A stretch of DNA of 12,417 nucleotides from Clostridia bacterium (GCA_017553065.1 JAFZND010000144.1:1-12417); one strand, 5' to 3'. Counted from the first letter of the stretch, positions 1 to 6,214 are shown. The notes: a model not told the origin generated them from the sequence alone. Program-made: numbers and translations.

Positions 1-1098
1 CACATACACATGTTGAGGTGTTGTAGGAATAGCATCAAATGTGAGTGCTTTGTAATTCTTTGTTATTTCACTTTCATAATCTTCTGCTTCGCCTTTATAC
101 ACTTTTAGTGTATAAGTACCAACGCCTAGCGTGAATTGTGATGCTTCAGAGTAGGTTGAGTTGCTTATCTCAATTGTTTCTGCCTTTGCCACACCATTTT
201 CTGTATATGACCTTGATAATACAAATTTAATTGTGTCATCACTTACCGGCATATAGTATAACTTTGTACTAATGAATACATAGTTGTGCGTATCATCATC
301 CTTAGTTTCGGTATACACATGATCGCTAGATAATCCTTGCAAGCCAAGATTTAGTGTTAAGTGTTCAAAAGTGTTATCATAGCCAACAATACCATTATTA
401 TATAAATCCACCACACAACCATCTTTATCTTCTGGTAAATTAATATCACTCAAACTCGAAATATGGTTATCTGACAAATTTACATAAGTTGTTGTGTCTT
501 TTGTTTCATCCCAAACAATTGTATTACCAGAACCTTCAAAGTGAAAACTTGCGCTCTTAGTATATTCAAGTTCTGTATTTACAACCATCTTATTTAGTTT
601 AATAGATGTAATATTGTTGCCAGATAAATCAAGATATCTTAAATGTTGAAGCCCAGATAAATCAATTGTTTCCAAATTGCAATTTCTAACAATCAATGTT
701 TCAAGGTGTGTAAATGTTTGCAATTCTTCTGCAGTGATACTAGAAATATTATTGTAATCAAGTCTTAGTACTTTTACTCCACCAAAATCAAGATTATCTA
801 ATCCATTAAGAGATTTAATCTTTTTGTTTGTATTTGCATCACCTGATAAATCCAAGTAAATAATATCAGCAAAGGTCTTTGTTCTCACACTACCTCTACC
901 AAAATTTCTTGAACGATAACCAAGCATGCTGTACAATTCAGAATCAGATAAATCTGTTCCAAGCTCAATTGTTCTACCATAATCATCAGCACTAAGCGTG
1001 TATGATTTGGCATATACATTAGAACTACCAACCAAGACTGGTAAGAACACAAATATTAAACTAAGTGCAATTGCAAAATATTTTAAATATTTTTTCAT
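1..1098 (-). CDS. Secreted leucine-rich-repeat protein, 3' end beyond window (partial)
   Basis: Reading the minus strand from ATG at 1098, the frame stays open for 366 codons to the window edge, so the C-terminus is missing. Residues 1-30 form a signal peptide: KK near the start, a hydrophobic run at 8-24, and a likely cleavage after VYA (28-30). Residues about 78-170 hold leucine-rich repeats of the internalin/SDS22-like type, with motifs such as LRLDYNNISSI (111-121) and LRYLDLSGNNITSI (153-166). Further degenerate repeats run to about 255 (YVNLSDNHISSL, 205-216). Residues about 265-366 are beta-rich, with no leucine repeats. The family is typically surface-exposed and binds proteins or glycans, but the ligand cannot be told. 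GGAG at 1109-1112 supports the start. A cell-wall anchor, if any, would lie off the window. The fold is clear; the exact role is unknown. Confidence 0.85.
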   Translation of the reverse strand, partial: MKKYLKYFAIALSLIFVFLPVLVGSSNVYAKSYTLSADDYGRTIELGTDLSDSELYSMLGYRSRNFGRGSVRTKTFADIIYLDLSGDANTNKKIKSLNGLDNLDFGGVKVLRLDYNNISSITAEELQTFTHLETLIVRNCNLETIDLSGLQHLRYLDLSGNNITSIKLNKMVVNTELEYTKSASFHFEGSGNTIVWDETKDTTTYVNLSDNHISSLSDINLPEDKDGCVVDLYNNGIVGYDNTFEHLTLNLGLQGLSSDHVYTETKDDDTHNYVFISTKLYYMPVSDDTIKFVLSRSYTENGVAKAETIEISNSTYSEASQFTLGVGTYTLKVYKGEAEDYESEITKNYKALTFDAIPTTPQHVYV

Positions 1099-1125
1099 TT
1101 TGTTTTATCTCCAACAAAAATACTA

Positions 1126-1154
1126 ATTATATAATACAATAAAAATGCTTTCAA
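1126..1154 (-). promoter_or_regulatory. Sigma-A-type promoter of the LRR gene
   Basis: On the minus strand, TTGAAA (1149-1154) is followed after 17 bp by a perfect TATAAT (1126-1131). This predicts a start near 1119 and a leader of about 20 nt carrying the GGAG site. It lets the LRR gene be transcribed apart from the upstream epimerase. Confidence 0.7.
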
Positions 1155-1189
1155 TTCAACTAAATTATTTTATTATTCAAAATTACTAA

Positions 1190-1226
1190 ATTAAAAAACA
1201 AAAAAGAGACAATGTTATTGTCTCTT
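1190..1226 (-). terminator. Intrinsic terminator of the epimerase gene
   Basis: A perfect 10-bp stem (1204-1213 with 1217-1226) and a 3-nt loop lie just after the epimerase stop. On the minus strand the hairpin is followed by a T-rich tract (1190-1203). It separates the epimerase from the LRR gene downstream. Confidence 0.85.
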
Positions 1227-1232
1227 GAAATG

Positions 1233-2195
1233 TTATTTGCCGTAATAATCTTTAAACCATGCCACAGTTTTGTCAATTGTTTTTTCAAACGATGTAATAT
1301 GATAATTCAAGTTTTTAATTGCTTTATCACTATTATAATCATGATTTTGCTTTAGTGTTTTAATTGTTTCAAAATTAATTACATCCACAAATGGTGCCAC
1401 AACGTAAGCTAAAAATCTTGGGAATATTGTTGGCTTTTTATTTAAATGCATGCAGTTGTTAATTGCTTCGTACATCTCACGCACTGTCACATTATTGCCA
1501 CCAAGAATATATTGTTCTCTATCCCACTTATTTGCCACAGCATGTATTGCTTCGCACACATCTTCTACATCCACAAAATTGTATCCGCCAGGGATACCAA
1601 ATTCGTGTCTGCCCTTAACAACATGCCAAATTACATTACCAATGGCACTTGGTTTATAGTCATTAATACCAATTACAGCACTTGGAATTACTATGCTTGC
1701 ATTAAAACTTTCATTTGCTTTAATAGCATTAAGCACATATTGTGATGCCTTTGCTTTTGTTTTGGCATAATTGCCGTGAACTTTTTTGTAGTCGTAACTT
1801 TCTGGTTCTGCAAGTTTACCCACAACGTTCTTTTTGGCAATAGCATCTACACTGCTTACATACACAAACTTCTTTACCTTGTTTTTAAGGCAAATATCAC
1901 AAATATCTTTTGTCATTTGATAGTTTACCTTTTTTGCAATACGCTTGTTTCTGTTATTCAAATCAATAAATGCAGCAAGATGAATTACAATATCACCTTC
2001 ATGTATGTTTTCTTCCAAAAATTTGCGTTCATACATATTGCCAATCACTTGTGTACATTCTGCACCATCCAATTCTTTTGTTACTTGTCTTCTAGTTAAT
2101 GCAATAATATCTGCGTCTGGCTCAATTTTGTTGATATAGCGGACAAGATTGTTTCCAATGTGGCCACTTGCTCCTGTAATTACATATCTACTCAT
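1233..2195 (-). CDS. NAD(P)-dependent epimerase/dehydratase-like extended SDR protein
   Basis: This 320-residue protein has the N-terminal Rossmann motif TGASGHIG (7-14), the extended-SDR pattern VIHLAAF (70-76), VYVSS (111-115) for the catalytic Ser/Thr position, and YAKTK (Y143, K147) as the YxxxK dyad. PSAVIG (171-176) follows at the usual place. Length and order match nucleoside-diphosphate-sugar epimerases and related reductases (COG0451 type); the C-terminal part that sets the substrate is not diagnostic. The start is set by AGAGGT at 2203-2208, 7 bp before ATG at 2195; an in-frame ATG at 2243 lies within the -35 box and is unlikely. It has its own promoter and terminator, so it is a single-gene unit, divergent from the HD gene. 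Its substrate could be a nucleotide sugar or a small ketone; I cannot tell which. Confidence 0.88.
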   Translation of the reverse strand: MSRYVITGASGHIGNNLVRYINKIEPDADIIALTRRQVTKELDGAECTQVIGNMYERKFLEENIHEGDIVIHLAAFIDLNNRNKRIAKKVNYQMTKDICDICLKNKVKKFVYVSSVDAIAKKNVVGKLAEPESYDYKKVHGNYAKTKAKASQYVLNAIKANESFNASIVIPSAVIGINDYKPSAIGNVIWHVVKGRHEFGIPGGYNFVDVEDVCEAIHAVANKWDREQYILGGNNVTVREMYEAINNCMHLNKKPTIFPRFLAYVVAPFVDVINFETIKTLKQNHDYNSDKAIKNLNYHITSFEKTIDKTVAWFKDYYGK

Positions 2196-2202
2196 ATTTT
2201 TT

Positions 2203-2208
2203 ACCTCT
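2203..2208 (-). promoter_or_regulatory. Ribosome binding site that fixes the epimerase start
   Basis: AGAGGT on the minus strand lies 7 bp before ATG at 2195. The longer in-frame reading from 2243 has no such site and overlaps the promoter, so the shorter protein is preferred. Confidence 0.75.
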
Positions 2209-2214
2209 AAAAAT

Positions 2215-2243
2215 ATTATAACACAATACAAATAAAACGCCAA
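2215..2243 (-). promoter_or_regulatory. Promoter of the epimerase gene, extended -10
   Basis: Minus strand: TTGGCG (2238-2243), 17-bp spacer, TATAAT (2215-2220) preceded by TGT, an extended -10 element. The predicted start near 2208 leaves a very short leader of about 13 nt that begins at the ribosome site. Confidence 0.65.
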
Positions 2244-2257
2244 ACACTATCATTTAG

Positions 2258-2286
2258 TTGCCAAAAACCAAAAAAATAATTATTAT
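2258..2286 (+). promoter_or_regulatory. Promoter of the HD hydrolase gene
   Basis: TTGCCA (2258-2263), 17-bp spacer, TATTAT (2281-2286) predicts a start near 2293 and a leader of about 26 nt. Its -35 box lies 14 bp from the -35 box of the divergent epimerase promoter. The assignment rests on sequence match only, in a very AT-rich stretch. Confidence 0.5.
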
Positions 2287-2318
2287 TATTTTGTAAAGCA
2301 TAATATAGGTTAGAAAAA

Positions 2319-2897
2319 ATGAAAGATAAAGAATATTTAGATAGTTTAATACTTCAGTTTGGTGCGGGTGCAAGAAAAATTGAAAAAGCAATAGATTTTG
2401 CCACAAAAAAGCATGAGGGTCAGCTACGCGATGATGGCAGGCCATACATTACTCACCCAATAAGAGTCGCCGAACTAACTCGCATGTACAAGCCATCACA
2501 TAACGCCGAAATGATTTACATTGCAGCTCTTTTGCACGACACACTAGAAGATACTTACACAAGTTACAGAGAACTTGTAGATAATTTTGGAAACGAAGTA
2601 GCAAGCTTAGTTATGGAATTATCCACTGCAAAAGAAGTGCCACACATTATAAAAGGTGGCAAAGCAGAATATTTATCACACAAAATGGAGAATATGACAA
2701 CTTATGCATTGTTTATAAAACTTTGCGATCGATATGATAACTTGTGCGATGTTGCAGGTACCACTGAAGAAAAGAAAAATAGATTATTTTCTGATACACG
2801 CAAAATATTAGATTATTTATACGAACACATTACATTTACGGGTAGCCAAAAAACAATTGTAAATTTAATTGAAAAAGAATTAAAAAAACACTGCTAA
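2319..2897 (+). CDS. Stand-alone HD hydrolase, SpoT/Mesh1-like, possible (p)ppGpp hydrolase
   Basis: The 192-residue protein is one HD domain. Visible metal and catalytic motifs follow the RelA/SpoT hydrolase order: H32 (KKHEGQ), YITHP (43-47), HD at 73-74 (ALLHDTLEDT), ED at 77-78, and KLCDRYDNL (134-142) with D137 and N141, matching the KLADRxxN motif of SpoT. There is no synthetase, TGS or ACT domain, so the length fits small alarmone hydrolases and Mesh1-like enzymes, which remove the 3'-pyrophosphate of (p)ppGpp or act on NADPH. No alarmone synthetase or toxin gene lies next to it, so it does not look like half of a toxSAS pair. A weak AGG (2307-2309) lies 9 bp before ATG. The last codons form the 5' arm of its own terminator. 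Activity on ppGpp is inference from motifs. Confidence 0.85.
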   Translation: MKDKEYLDSLILQFGAGARKIEKAIDFATKKHEGQLRDDGRPYITHPIRVAELTRMYKPSHNAEMIYIAALLHDTLEDTYTSYRELVDNFGNEVASLVMELSTAKEVPHIIKGGKAEYLSHKMENMTTYALFIKLCDRYDNLCDVAGTTEEKKNRLFSDTRKILDYLYEHITFTGSQKTIVNLIEKELKKHC

Positions 2898-2911
2898 TAG
2901 CAGTGTTTTTT
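2883..2911. terminator. Bidirectional terminator between HD gene and small membrane protein
   Basis: AACACTGC pairs with GCAGTGTT around the loop TAATA; flanking A6 and T6 extend the stem (2883-2894 with 2900-2911) and give a T-tract on either strand. The HD stop codon TAA (2895-2897) is in the loop, and the gene on the other strand ends at 2913. Confidence 0.88.
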
Positions 2912-2912
2912 A

Positions 2913-3203
2913 TTATGGTAATATCAAAACTGATAGTGCAAATAATGCAGCATTAATCACAACCCACAATGTACATTTTTTGTTTTGCAAATATGATAAA
3001 ATTGCGCCTGCAATTGTAAGTCCATACACAACTACTGCCATAATGCCAAACAATACACTACTCCATACACCAAATGCTGTGAGCACTTTGTATAGAACTA
3101 CCAAACAAAGTGATACCAATGCAAAAACCATTGCCAAACCATCTTTTGTTACAACAATTTCTTTTTTCTCACTTTCTTTAGCTACTTCTTTTTCTTCTGC
3201 CAT
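2913..3203 (-). CDS. Small membrane protein with charged N-terminus, function unknown
   Basis: I do not recognise this 96-residue protein. The first 21 residues are highly charged (alternating E and K, for example EKEVAKESEKKE at 4-15) and probably cytoplasmic. Three hydrophobic segments follow at about 24-43, 47-71 and 77-95, and the chain ends directly after the last one. No catalytic motif or cysteine pair is seen. The start is certain: AGGAGG at 3211-3216 stands 7 bp before ATG at 3203, and a longer frame from 3245 would begin upstream of the predicted transcript start. It has its own promoter and shares a terminator with the convergent HD gene. The strong ribosome site suggests good expression. 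No function can be assigned. Confidence 0.8.
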   Translation of the reverse strand: MAEEKEVAKESEKKEIVVTKDGLAMVFALVSLCLVVLYKVLTAFGVWSSVLFGIMAVVVYGLTIAGAILSYLQNKKCTLWVVINAALFALSVLILP

Positions 3204-3210
3204 TGCAAAA

Positions 3211-3216
3211 TCCTCC
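3211..3216 (-). promoter_or_regulatory. Perfect Shine-Dalgarno site of the small membrane protein gene
   Basis: AGGAGG on the minus strand lies 7 bp before ATG at 3203 and rules out the upstream in-frame ATG at 3245 as the main start. Confidence 0.85.
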
Positions 3217-3235
3217 TTTGTATTCTTATATGTAT

Positions 3236-3264
3236 ATAATAGCACGAATGTATATTTATCACAA
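3236..3264 (-). promoter_or_regulatory. Promoter of the small membrane protein gene
   Basis: Minus strand: TTGTGA (3259-3264), 17-bp spacer, TATTAT (3236-3241). The predicted start near 3229 leaves a leader of about 26 nt. I see no terminator after the alkD-like gene just upstream on the same strand, so read-through from it is also possible. Confidence 0.6.
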
Positions 3265-3279
3265 TTTTATATAATAAAT

Positions 3280-3990
3280 TTATTTAATTTTATATTCTTT
3301 CAACAATTCTTTATCACTGTCACTCACTCTAAAGCTATCGTGACATTTTGATATGGCCTTATTGTTTACAAATTTATTTAAAGTACCAGTCTCAAATAGT
3401 AAACTAGTTTTGTCTCTAAACTTTGTAAAACATTCCGCCACCAGCCAGGCAACAGACATATTTACGTAATATTCCTTCTCATCATATAACGATTTAATTA
3501 CTTCAATTGTTTTATCAATTGTTTTCTCATCTAACGCTTTAAGAAGTAATATTACACCAAGTCTTCTAGTGAATATATGTTTACTCTTTGCACACACACA
3601 CGCAAACGACACATAATCTTGCCTATTTTTATCTGTTATCTTAGGTTTAATTGTGTCAATCGTGGCCCAATTGTCTGCACACCTAGAATACTTAATTAAA
3701 TACTTTTTTTGCAAGTCAAAATCTTTGATTTTGCAAATCAATCCACCCACAACAAAAGTAGTTGTTGCATTATCCCATGGCCAAAGATCAATAAAACTAA
3801 TATAATTACCTTTTGCAATAGTCCTTACAATTTGCCTTACCTTTTCGCTAGGCACAGCAATGCATGGCATTTTGGTATTTATTATCCTTTGTTCCCACTT
3901 TGCCTTATCTTCACCTTTACTAAAAGATTTAAGGTATTTATTAAATTGTTGTATATCACTTTTTGTCCAAGTGCTTTTTACTAATTCCAT
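3280..3990 (-). CDS. AlkD-family DNA alkylation repair glycosylase (HEAT-like repeats)
   Basis: This 236-residue alpha-helical protein matches the AlkD family, which removes alkylated bases such as 3-methyl- and 7-methylpurines from DNA. The family signature is visible: DNWATID (106-112), giving W108 and D112; TRRLGV (141-146), giving an Arg at 142 or 143; and VAWLVAEC (180-187), giving W182. These stand where Bacillus cereus AlkD has W109, D113, R148 and W187, with offsets that stay consistent. The C-terminal DSFRVSDSDKE (218-228) is also typical. Length is normal for the family, so the protein looks intact. No ribosome site precedes the ATG at 3990; the -10 box ends 6 bp before it, suggesting leaderless translation. 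The next Met (41) would delete the first helix and part of the second, so the first ATG is kept. The gene stands alone after tRNA-Ser. Confidence 0.87.
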   Translation of the reverse strand: MELVKSTWTKSDIQQFNKYLKSFSKGEDKAKWEQRIINTKMPCIAVPSEKVRQIVRTIAKGNYISFIDLWPWDNATTTFVVGGLICKIKDFDLQKKYLIKYSRCADNWATIDTIKPKITDKNRQDYVSFACVCAKSKHIFTRRLGVILLLKALDEKTIDKTIEVIKSLYDEKEYYVNMSVAWLVAECFTKFRDKTSLLFETGTLNKFVNNKAISKCHDSFRVSDSDKELLKEYKIK

Positions 3991-3996
3991 ACCAAT

Positions 3997-4025
3997 ATAA
4001 TATCACTTACTTTTTGCTTTTTCAA
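3997..4025 (-). promoter_or_regulatory. Promoter of the alkD-like gene, directly abutting the start codon
   Basis: Minus strand: TTGAAA (4020-4025), 17-bp spacer, TATTAT (3997-4002), then ATTGGT and ATG. A start 7 nt after the -10 box falls on the A of ATG (3990). The -35 box begins 3 bp beyond the T-tract of the tRNA terminator. Confidence 0.6.
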
Positions 4026-4027
4026 AA

Positions 4028-4061
4028 CAAAAAAACACCTTGTTTGGTGGAAACAAAGTGT
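4028..4061 (-). terminator. Intrinsic terminator of tRNA-Ser
   Basis: An 11-bp stem (4035-4045 with 4051-4061) and a 5-nt loop lie 1 bp after the encoded CCA. On the minus strand the one non-Watson-Crick pair becomes G-U, and six T residues follow (4029-4034). The pairing favours minus-strand termination. Confidence 0.85.
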
Positions 4062-4062
4062 C

Positions 4063-4153
4063 TGGCGCAGAAGGAGAGATTTGAACTCTCGCTACGGTCT
4101 CCCGTACTACACCCTTAGCAGGGGCGCCTCTTCAGCCTCTTGAGTACTTCTGC
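4063..4153 (-). tRNA. tRNA-Ser, anticodon GCU
   Basis: A 91-nt type II tRNA with encoded CCA (4063-4065). The acceptor stem is GCAGAAG (4147-4153) with CTTCTGC (4067-4073) and discriminator G. The D stem is CTC/GAG. The anticodon stem is CGCCC/GGGTG around loop CTGCTAA, giving anticodon GCT (4117-4119), which reads AGC and AGT. A long variable arm (TACGG/CCGTA) marks the serine class, and the T arm is GAGAG-TTCAAAT-CTCTC. All arms pair, so the gene looks functional. It is transcribed alone. Confidence 0.97.
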
Positions 4154-4183
4154 AGATAAAATCAATTATTAAATTGCATGAGT

Positions 4184-4212
4184 ATTTTATCAAAATAAAA
4201 TAGCGGTGTCAA
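4184..4212 (-). promoter_or_regulatory. Strong promoter of tRNA-Ser
   Basis: Minus strand: a perfect TTGACA (4207-4212), 17-bp spacer, TAAAAT (4184-4189). The predicted start near 4177 gives a 5' leader of about 24 nt to be removed by RNase P. It is the closest match to consensus in the window. Confidence 0.8.
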
Positions 4213-4287
4213 TATATTTAAAACTACAAAATTTACTTATCACACAAAATTTACAATATTTACATATTATTATGTAGATTTTTTTGT

Positions 4288-4316
4288 TTGTCGAAAAACA
4301 TTTTATTTGTTACAAT
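4288..4316 (+). promoter_or_regulatory. Promoter of the glycosyltransferase gene
   Basis: TTGTCG (4288-4293), 17-bp spacer, TACAAT (4311-4316) preceded by TGT (extended -10). The predicted start near 4323 gives a leader of about 37 nt. This and the tRNA promoter account for most of the 4154-4359 gap. Confidence 0.6.
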
Positions 4317-4359
4317 GATTTATGGATAAATAAATATACTTTTACAAAAGGAAGTAAAC

Positions 4360-5661
4360 ATGACAACATTTTATAATGTTTTAACCACAATAAATAATGT
4401 ACTGCTCATATTTATTAGTATTGCATTTATATATCAAATTTTGTACATATTGCTTTGCTGGTTGCCATATAAAAACTTTAAAAAATCAAAGAAAAAGTAT
4501 CGCTTTGCGGTAATTATATGTGCAAGAAATGAAGAGTTGGTAATTAAAGACACAATCAAGTGTATACAAAAGCAAAACTACCCTGCCGACAAATTCGATA
4601 TATTTGTATTTGCACACAATTGTACTGATGCAACTGCAAAAAAAGCAAGGCAAGCAGGTGCAAAAGTATACGAGATAAACGACAACGACCCAGCACATGC
4701 TCGTGCTGCGTATGCCCTAAAAGGTGGAATTGAACAACTACTAAAAGAATATCCTGATTCATACGATGCATTTATTCGTTTTGATGCAGATAATGTGGTA
4801 CACCCAGATTATATTTCAAAGATGAATGATGCATATGCAGCCGGCTACCAAATGGCAAGAGGCAAAAATGCAAGCAAAAATTTAACTCAAAATGTTTACA
4901 CAGGTATTTCTGGCTTATGGTACTTGCGTGACAATAGATTTAGCGCACACACACGCAAAGCATTCAAAATCAATCAATTACTAGCTGGCTCAGGAATGAT
5001 GTTTAGTTCAAATATTATCAAAGCTGATGGCGGTTGGACTGCCCTTGGACTCATTGAAGACAATGAATTTGGCGTGAAACACTTATATAAAGGTTACAAA
5101 AGCACATATGTGCGTGACGCCATTGTTTATGATGACCAACCAAGCACACTAAAAGACACTTTCAATAGACTTGTAAGACTTGGTAAGGGTTCTTGGAACT
5201 TATTTTGGAGTGATGGATTAAAGTGCTTAGGCAAATTCTTCTGCACACTTAACCTTAGCTACCTAGATGTATTCTTTACCCTACTATTTATTCCAATTGC
5301 AGTAGTATGTTGCACATGGATACCATTTTACTATGTATACGACTTTAGTTGGACGCTGGCAATAGGTGACATGGCGCATATGCAAGTGTTCCTAAAATTC
5401 TTGCTAATTGCACTTATATTCTTCTTTATTGTTCCATTTATTTTGCAAGCAATACTAATTATTGTACTAGAACGCAAAACTATTGGCAAAGAAAATATCA
5501 AAAAACTTTGGAAACCTGTTCTCGCATTCCCATTCTTTATGATAATATATGCCATAGCAATATTTGTGGGCGCTGTATCAAAACCAAAATGGAAAGCAAT
5601 TACCAGAAATGAAACACAATATGTGGATGTGGTAATACAAGAACAAGAAGAAAAAGAATAA
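4360..5661 (+). CDS. Membrane-bound family-2 glycosyltransferase
   Basis: The 433-residue protein has a hydrophobic N-terminal segment (about 13-36), a cytoplasmic GT-A catalytic domain (about 48-280) and two or three membrane spans at about 303-327, 343-370 and 388-406. GT2 motifs are in order: VIICARNEE (51-59), FDADN (141-145) with the metal-binding DxD at 142-144, GSGMMFS (210-216), and LIEDNEFG (231-238) with the likely catalytic base D234. The QxxRW site of processive synthases is altered to RLVRL (270-274), followed by GKG. The layout resembles poly-N-acetylglucosamine and cellulose synthase-like enzymes (COG1215), but donor, acceptor and processivity are unknown. The C-terminal tail is acidic (QEQEEKE). 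GGAAG about 7 bp before ATG supports the start. No other sugar-polymer gene is adjacent. Confidence 0.9.
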   Translation: MTTFYNVLTTINNVLLIFISIAFIYQILYILLCWLPYKNFKKSKKKYRFAVIICARNEELVIKDTIKCIQKQNYPADKFDIFVFAHNCTDATAKKARQAGAKVYEINDNDPAHARAAYALKGGIEQLLKEYPDSYDAFIRFDADNVVHPDYISKMNDAYAAGYQMARGKNASKNLTQNVYTGISGLWYLRDNRFSAHTRKAFKINQLLAGSGMMFSSNIIKADGGWTALGLIEDNEFGVKHLYKGYKSTYVRDAIVYDDQPSTLKDTFNRLVRLGKGSWNLFWSDGLKCLGKFFCTLNLSYLDVFFTLLFIPIAVVCCTWIPFYYVYDFSWTLAIGDMAHMQVFLKFLLIALIFFFIVPFILQAILIIVLERKTIGKENIKKLWKPVLAFPFFMIIYAIAIFVGAVSKPKWKAITRNETQYVDVVIQEQEEKE

Positions 5662-5662
5662 C

Positions 5663-5688
5663 AAAAAACACCCATGTGGGTGTTTTTT
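5663..5688. terminator. Bidirectional terminator between the glycosyltransferase gene and greA
   Basis: AAAAAACACCC (5663-5673) pairs perfectly with GGGTGTTTTTT (5678-5688) around the loop ATGT, giving a T-tract on both strands. It begins 1 bp after the glycosyltransferase stop, and the greA stop lies at 5690. Confidence 0.9.
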
Positions 5689-5689
5689 A

Positions 5690-6175
5690 TTAGTATTTTA
5701 TTGATAATACTTTCACTTTCATATCATTATCATTTGGGTCTGGTGTTTCTACAAACACTTCATCGCCAACTTTCTTGCCCATAAGAGCTTTGCCAATTGG
5801 GCTTTCGTTAGAAATAAGACCTTTGGATGGATCACTATCATAGCTACCCATAATTTTAAAGCTGAATTTGTCTTTCCATTGCAAATCAAGGACTTCCACA
5901 GTTGCACCAATGTTAATTACATCTTCATCCACTTTCATTTTAGAAATGATTTTTGCATTACGAAGTTGATTTTCAATAATAGCAATTTCTTGCTCTAATT
6001 GTGCCTCTTCTTCTCTTGCAGCATCATACTCACTATTTTCACTAATATCACCAAAAGAACGAGCAACAGCAATTTTGTTTGCAACATCTACTCTGCCTTC
6101 ACTCTTTAAGTATGCAAGACGATCTTGTAATTCCTTATATCCTTCTTTTGTTAAAAATACCTCGTTGCCTTCCAT
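5690..6175 (-). CDS. greA: Transcription elongation factor GreA
   Basis: GreA enters the secondary channel of RNA polymerase and stimulates cleavage of backtracked transcripts. The 161-residue length is normal. The N-terminal coiled coil (about 1-78) carries the family signature GDISENSEYDAAREE (42-56) with the acidic tip residues D43 and E46 that position Mg2+ at the polymerase active site. The C-terminal FKBP-like domain (about 85-161) contains the expected ISNESPIGKALMGKKVGDEV (121-140). ATG at 6175 is preceded by GGGGAG with 5-bp spacing. It is a single-gene unit with its own promoter and a bidirectional terminator. A perfect inverted repeat overlaps the promoter. In many Firmicutes greA lies near lysS; that gene is not here. 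Confidence 0.97.
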   Translation of the reverse strand: MEGNEVFLTKEGYKELQDRLAYLKSEGRVDVANKIAVARSFGDISENSEYDAAREEEAQLEQEIAIIENQLRNAKIISKMKVDEDVINIGATVEVLDLQWKDKFSFKIMGSYDSDPSKGLISNESPIGKALMGKKVGDEVFVETPDPNDNDMKVKVLSIKY

Positions 6176-6192
6176 AAATACTCCCCTTGTAA

Positions 6193-6214
6193 ATTTGATA
6201 TAATCTTATCAAAT
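6193..6214. repeat. Perfect inverted repeat over the greA promoter, operator-like
   Basis: ATTTGATA (6193-6200) and TATCAAAT (6207-6214) are perfect inverted 8-bp arms separated by 6 bp. The repeat spans the putative -10 box and start site of greA. It could be an operator or a 5'-leader hairpin; in such AT-rich DNA chance is not excluded. Confidence 0.4.

Noticed and set aside
1446..2099. Plus-strand open frames opposite the epimerase
   Set aside because: Composition is skewed (many C, F, I, H) and the opposite strand encodes a clear SDR protein.
2196..2243. Longer N-terminus for the epimerase starting at 2243
   Set aside because: It would include the promoter and ribosome site, and the Rossmann motif begins right after the start at 2195.
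3204..3245. Longer N-terminus for the small membrane protein starting at 3245
   Set aside because: A perfect AGGAGG lies 7 bp before ATG 3203, and the upstream start precedes the predicted transcript start.
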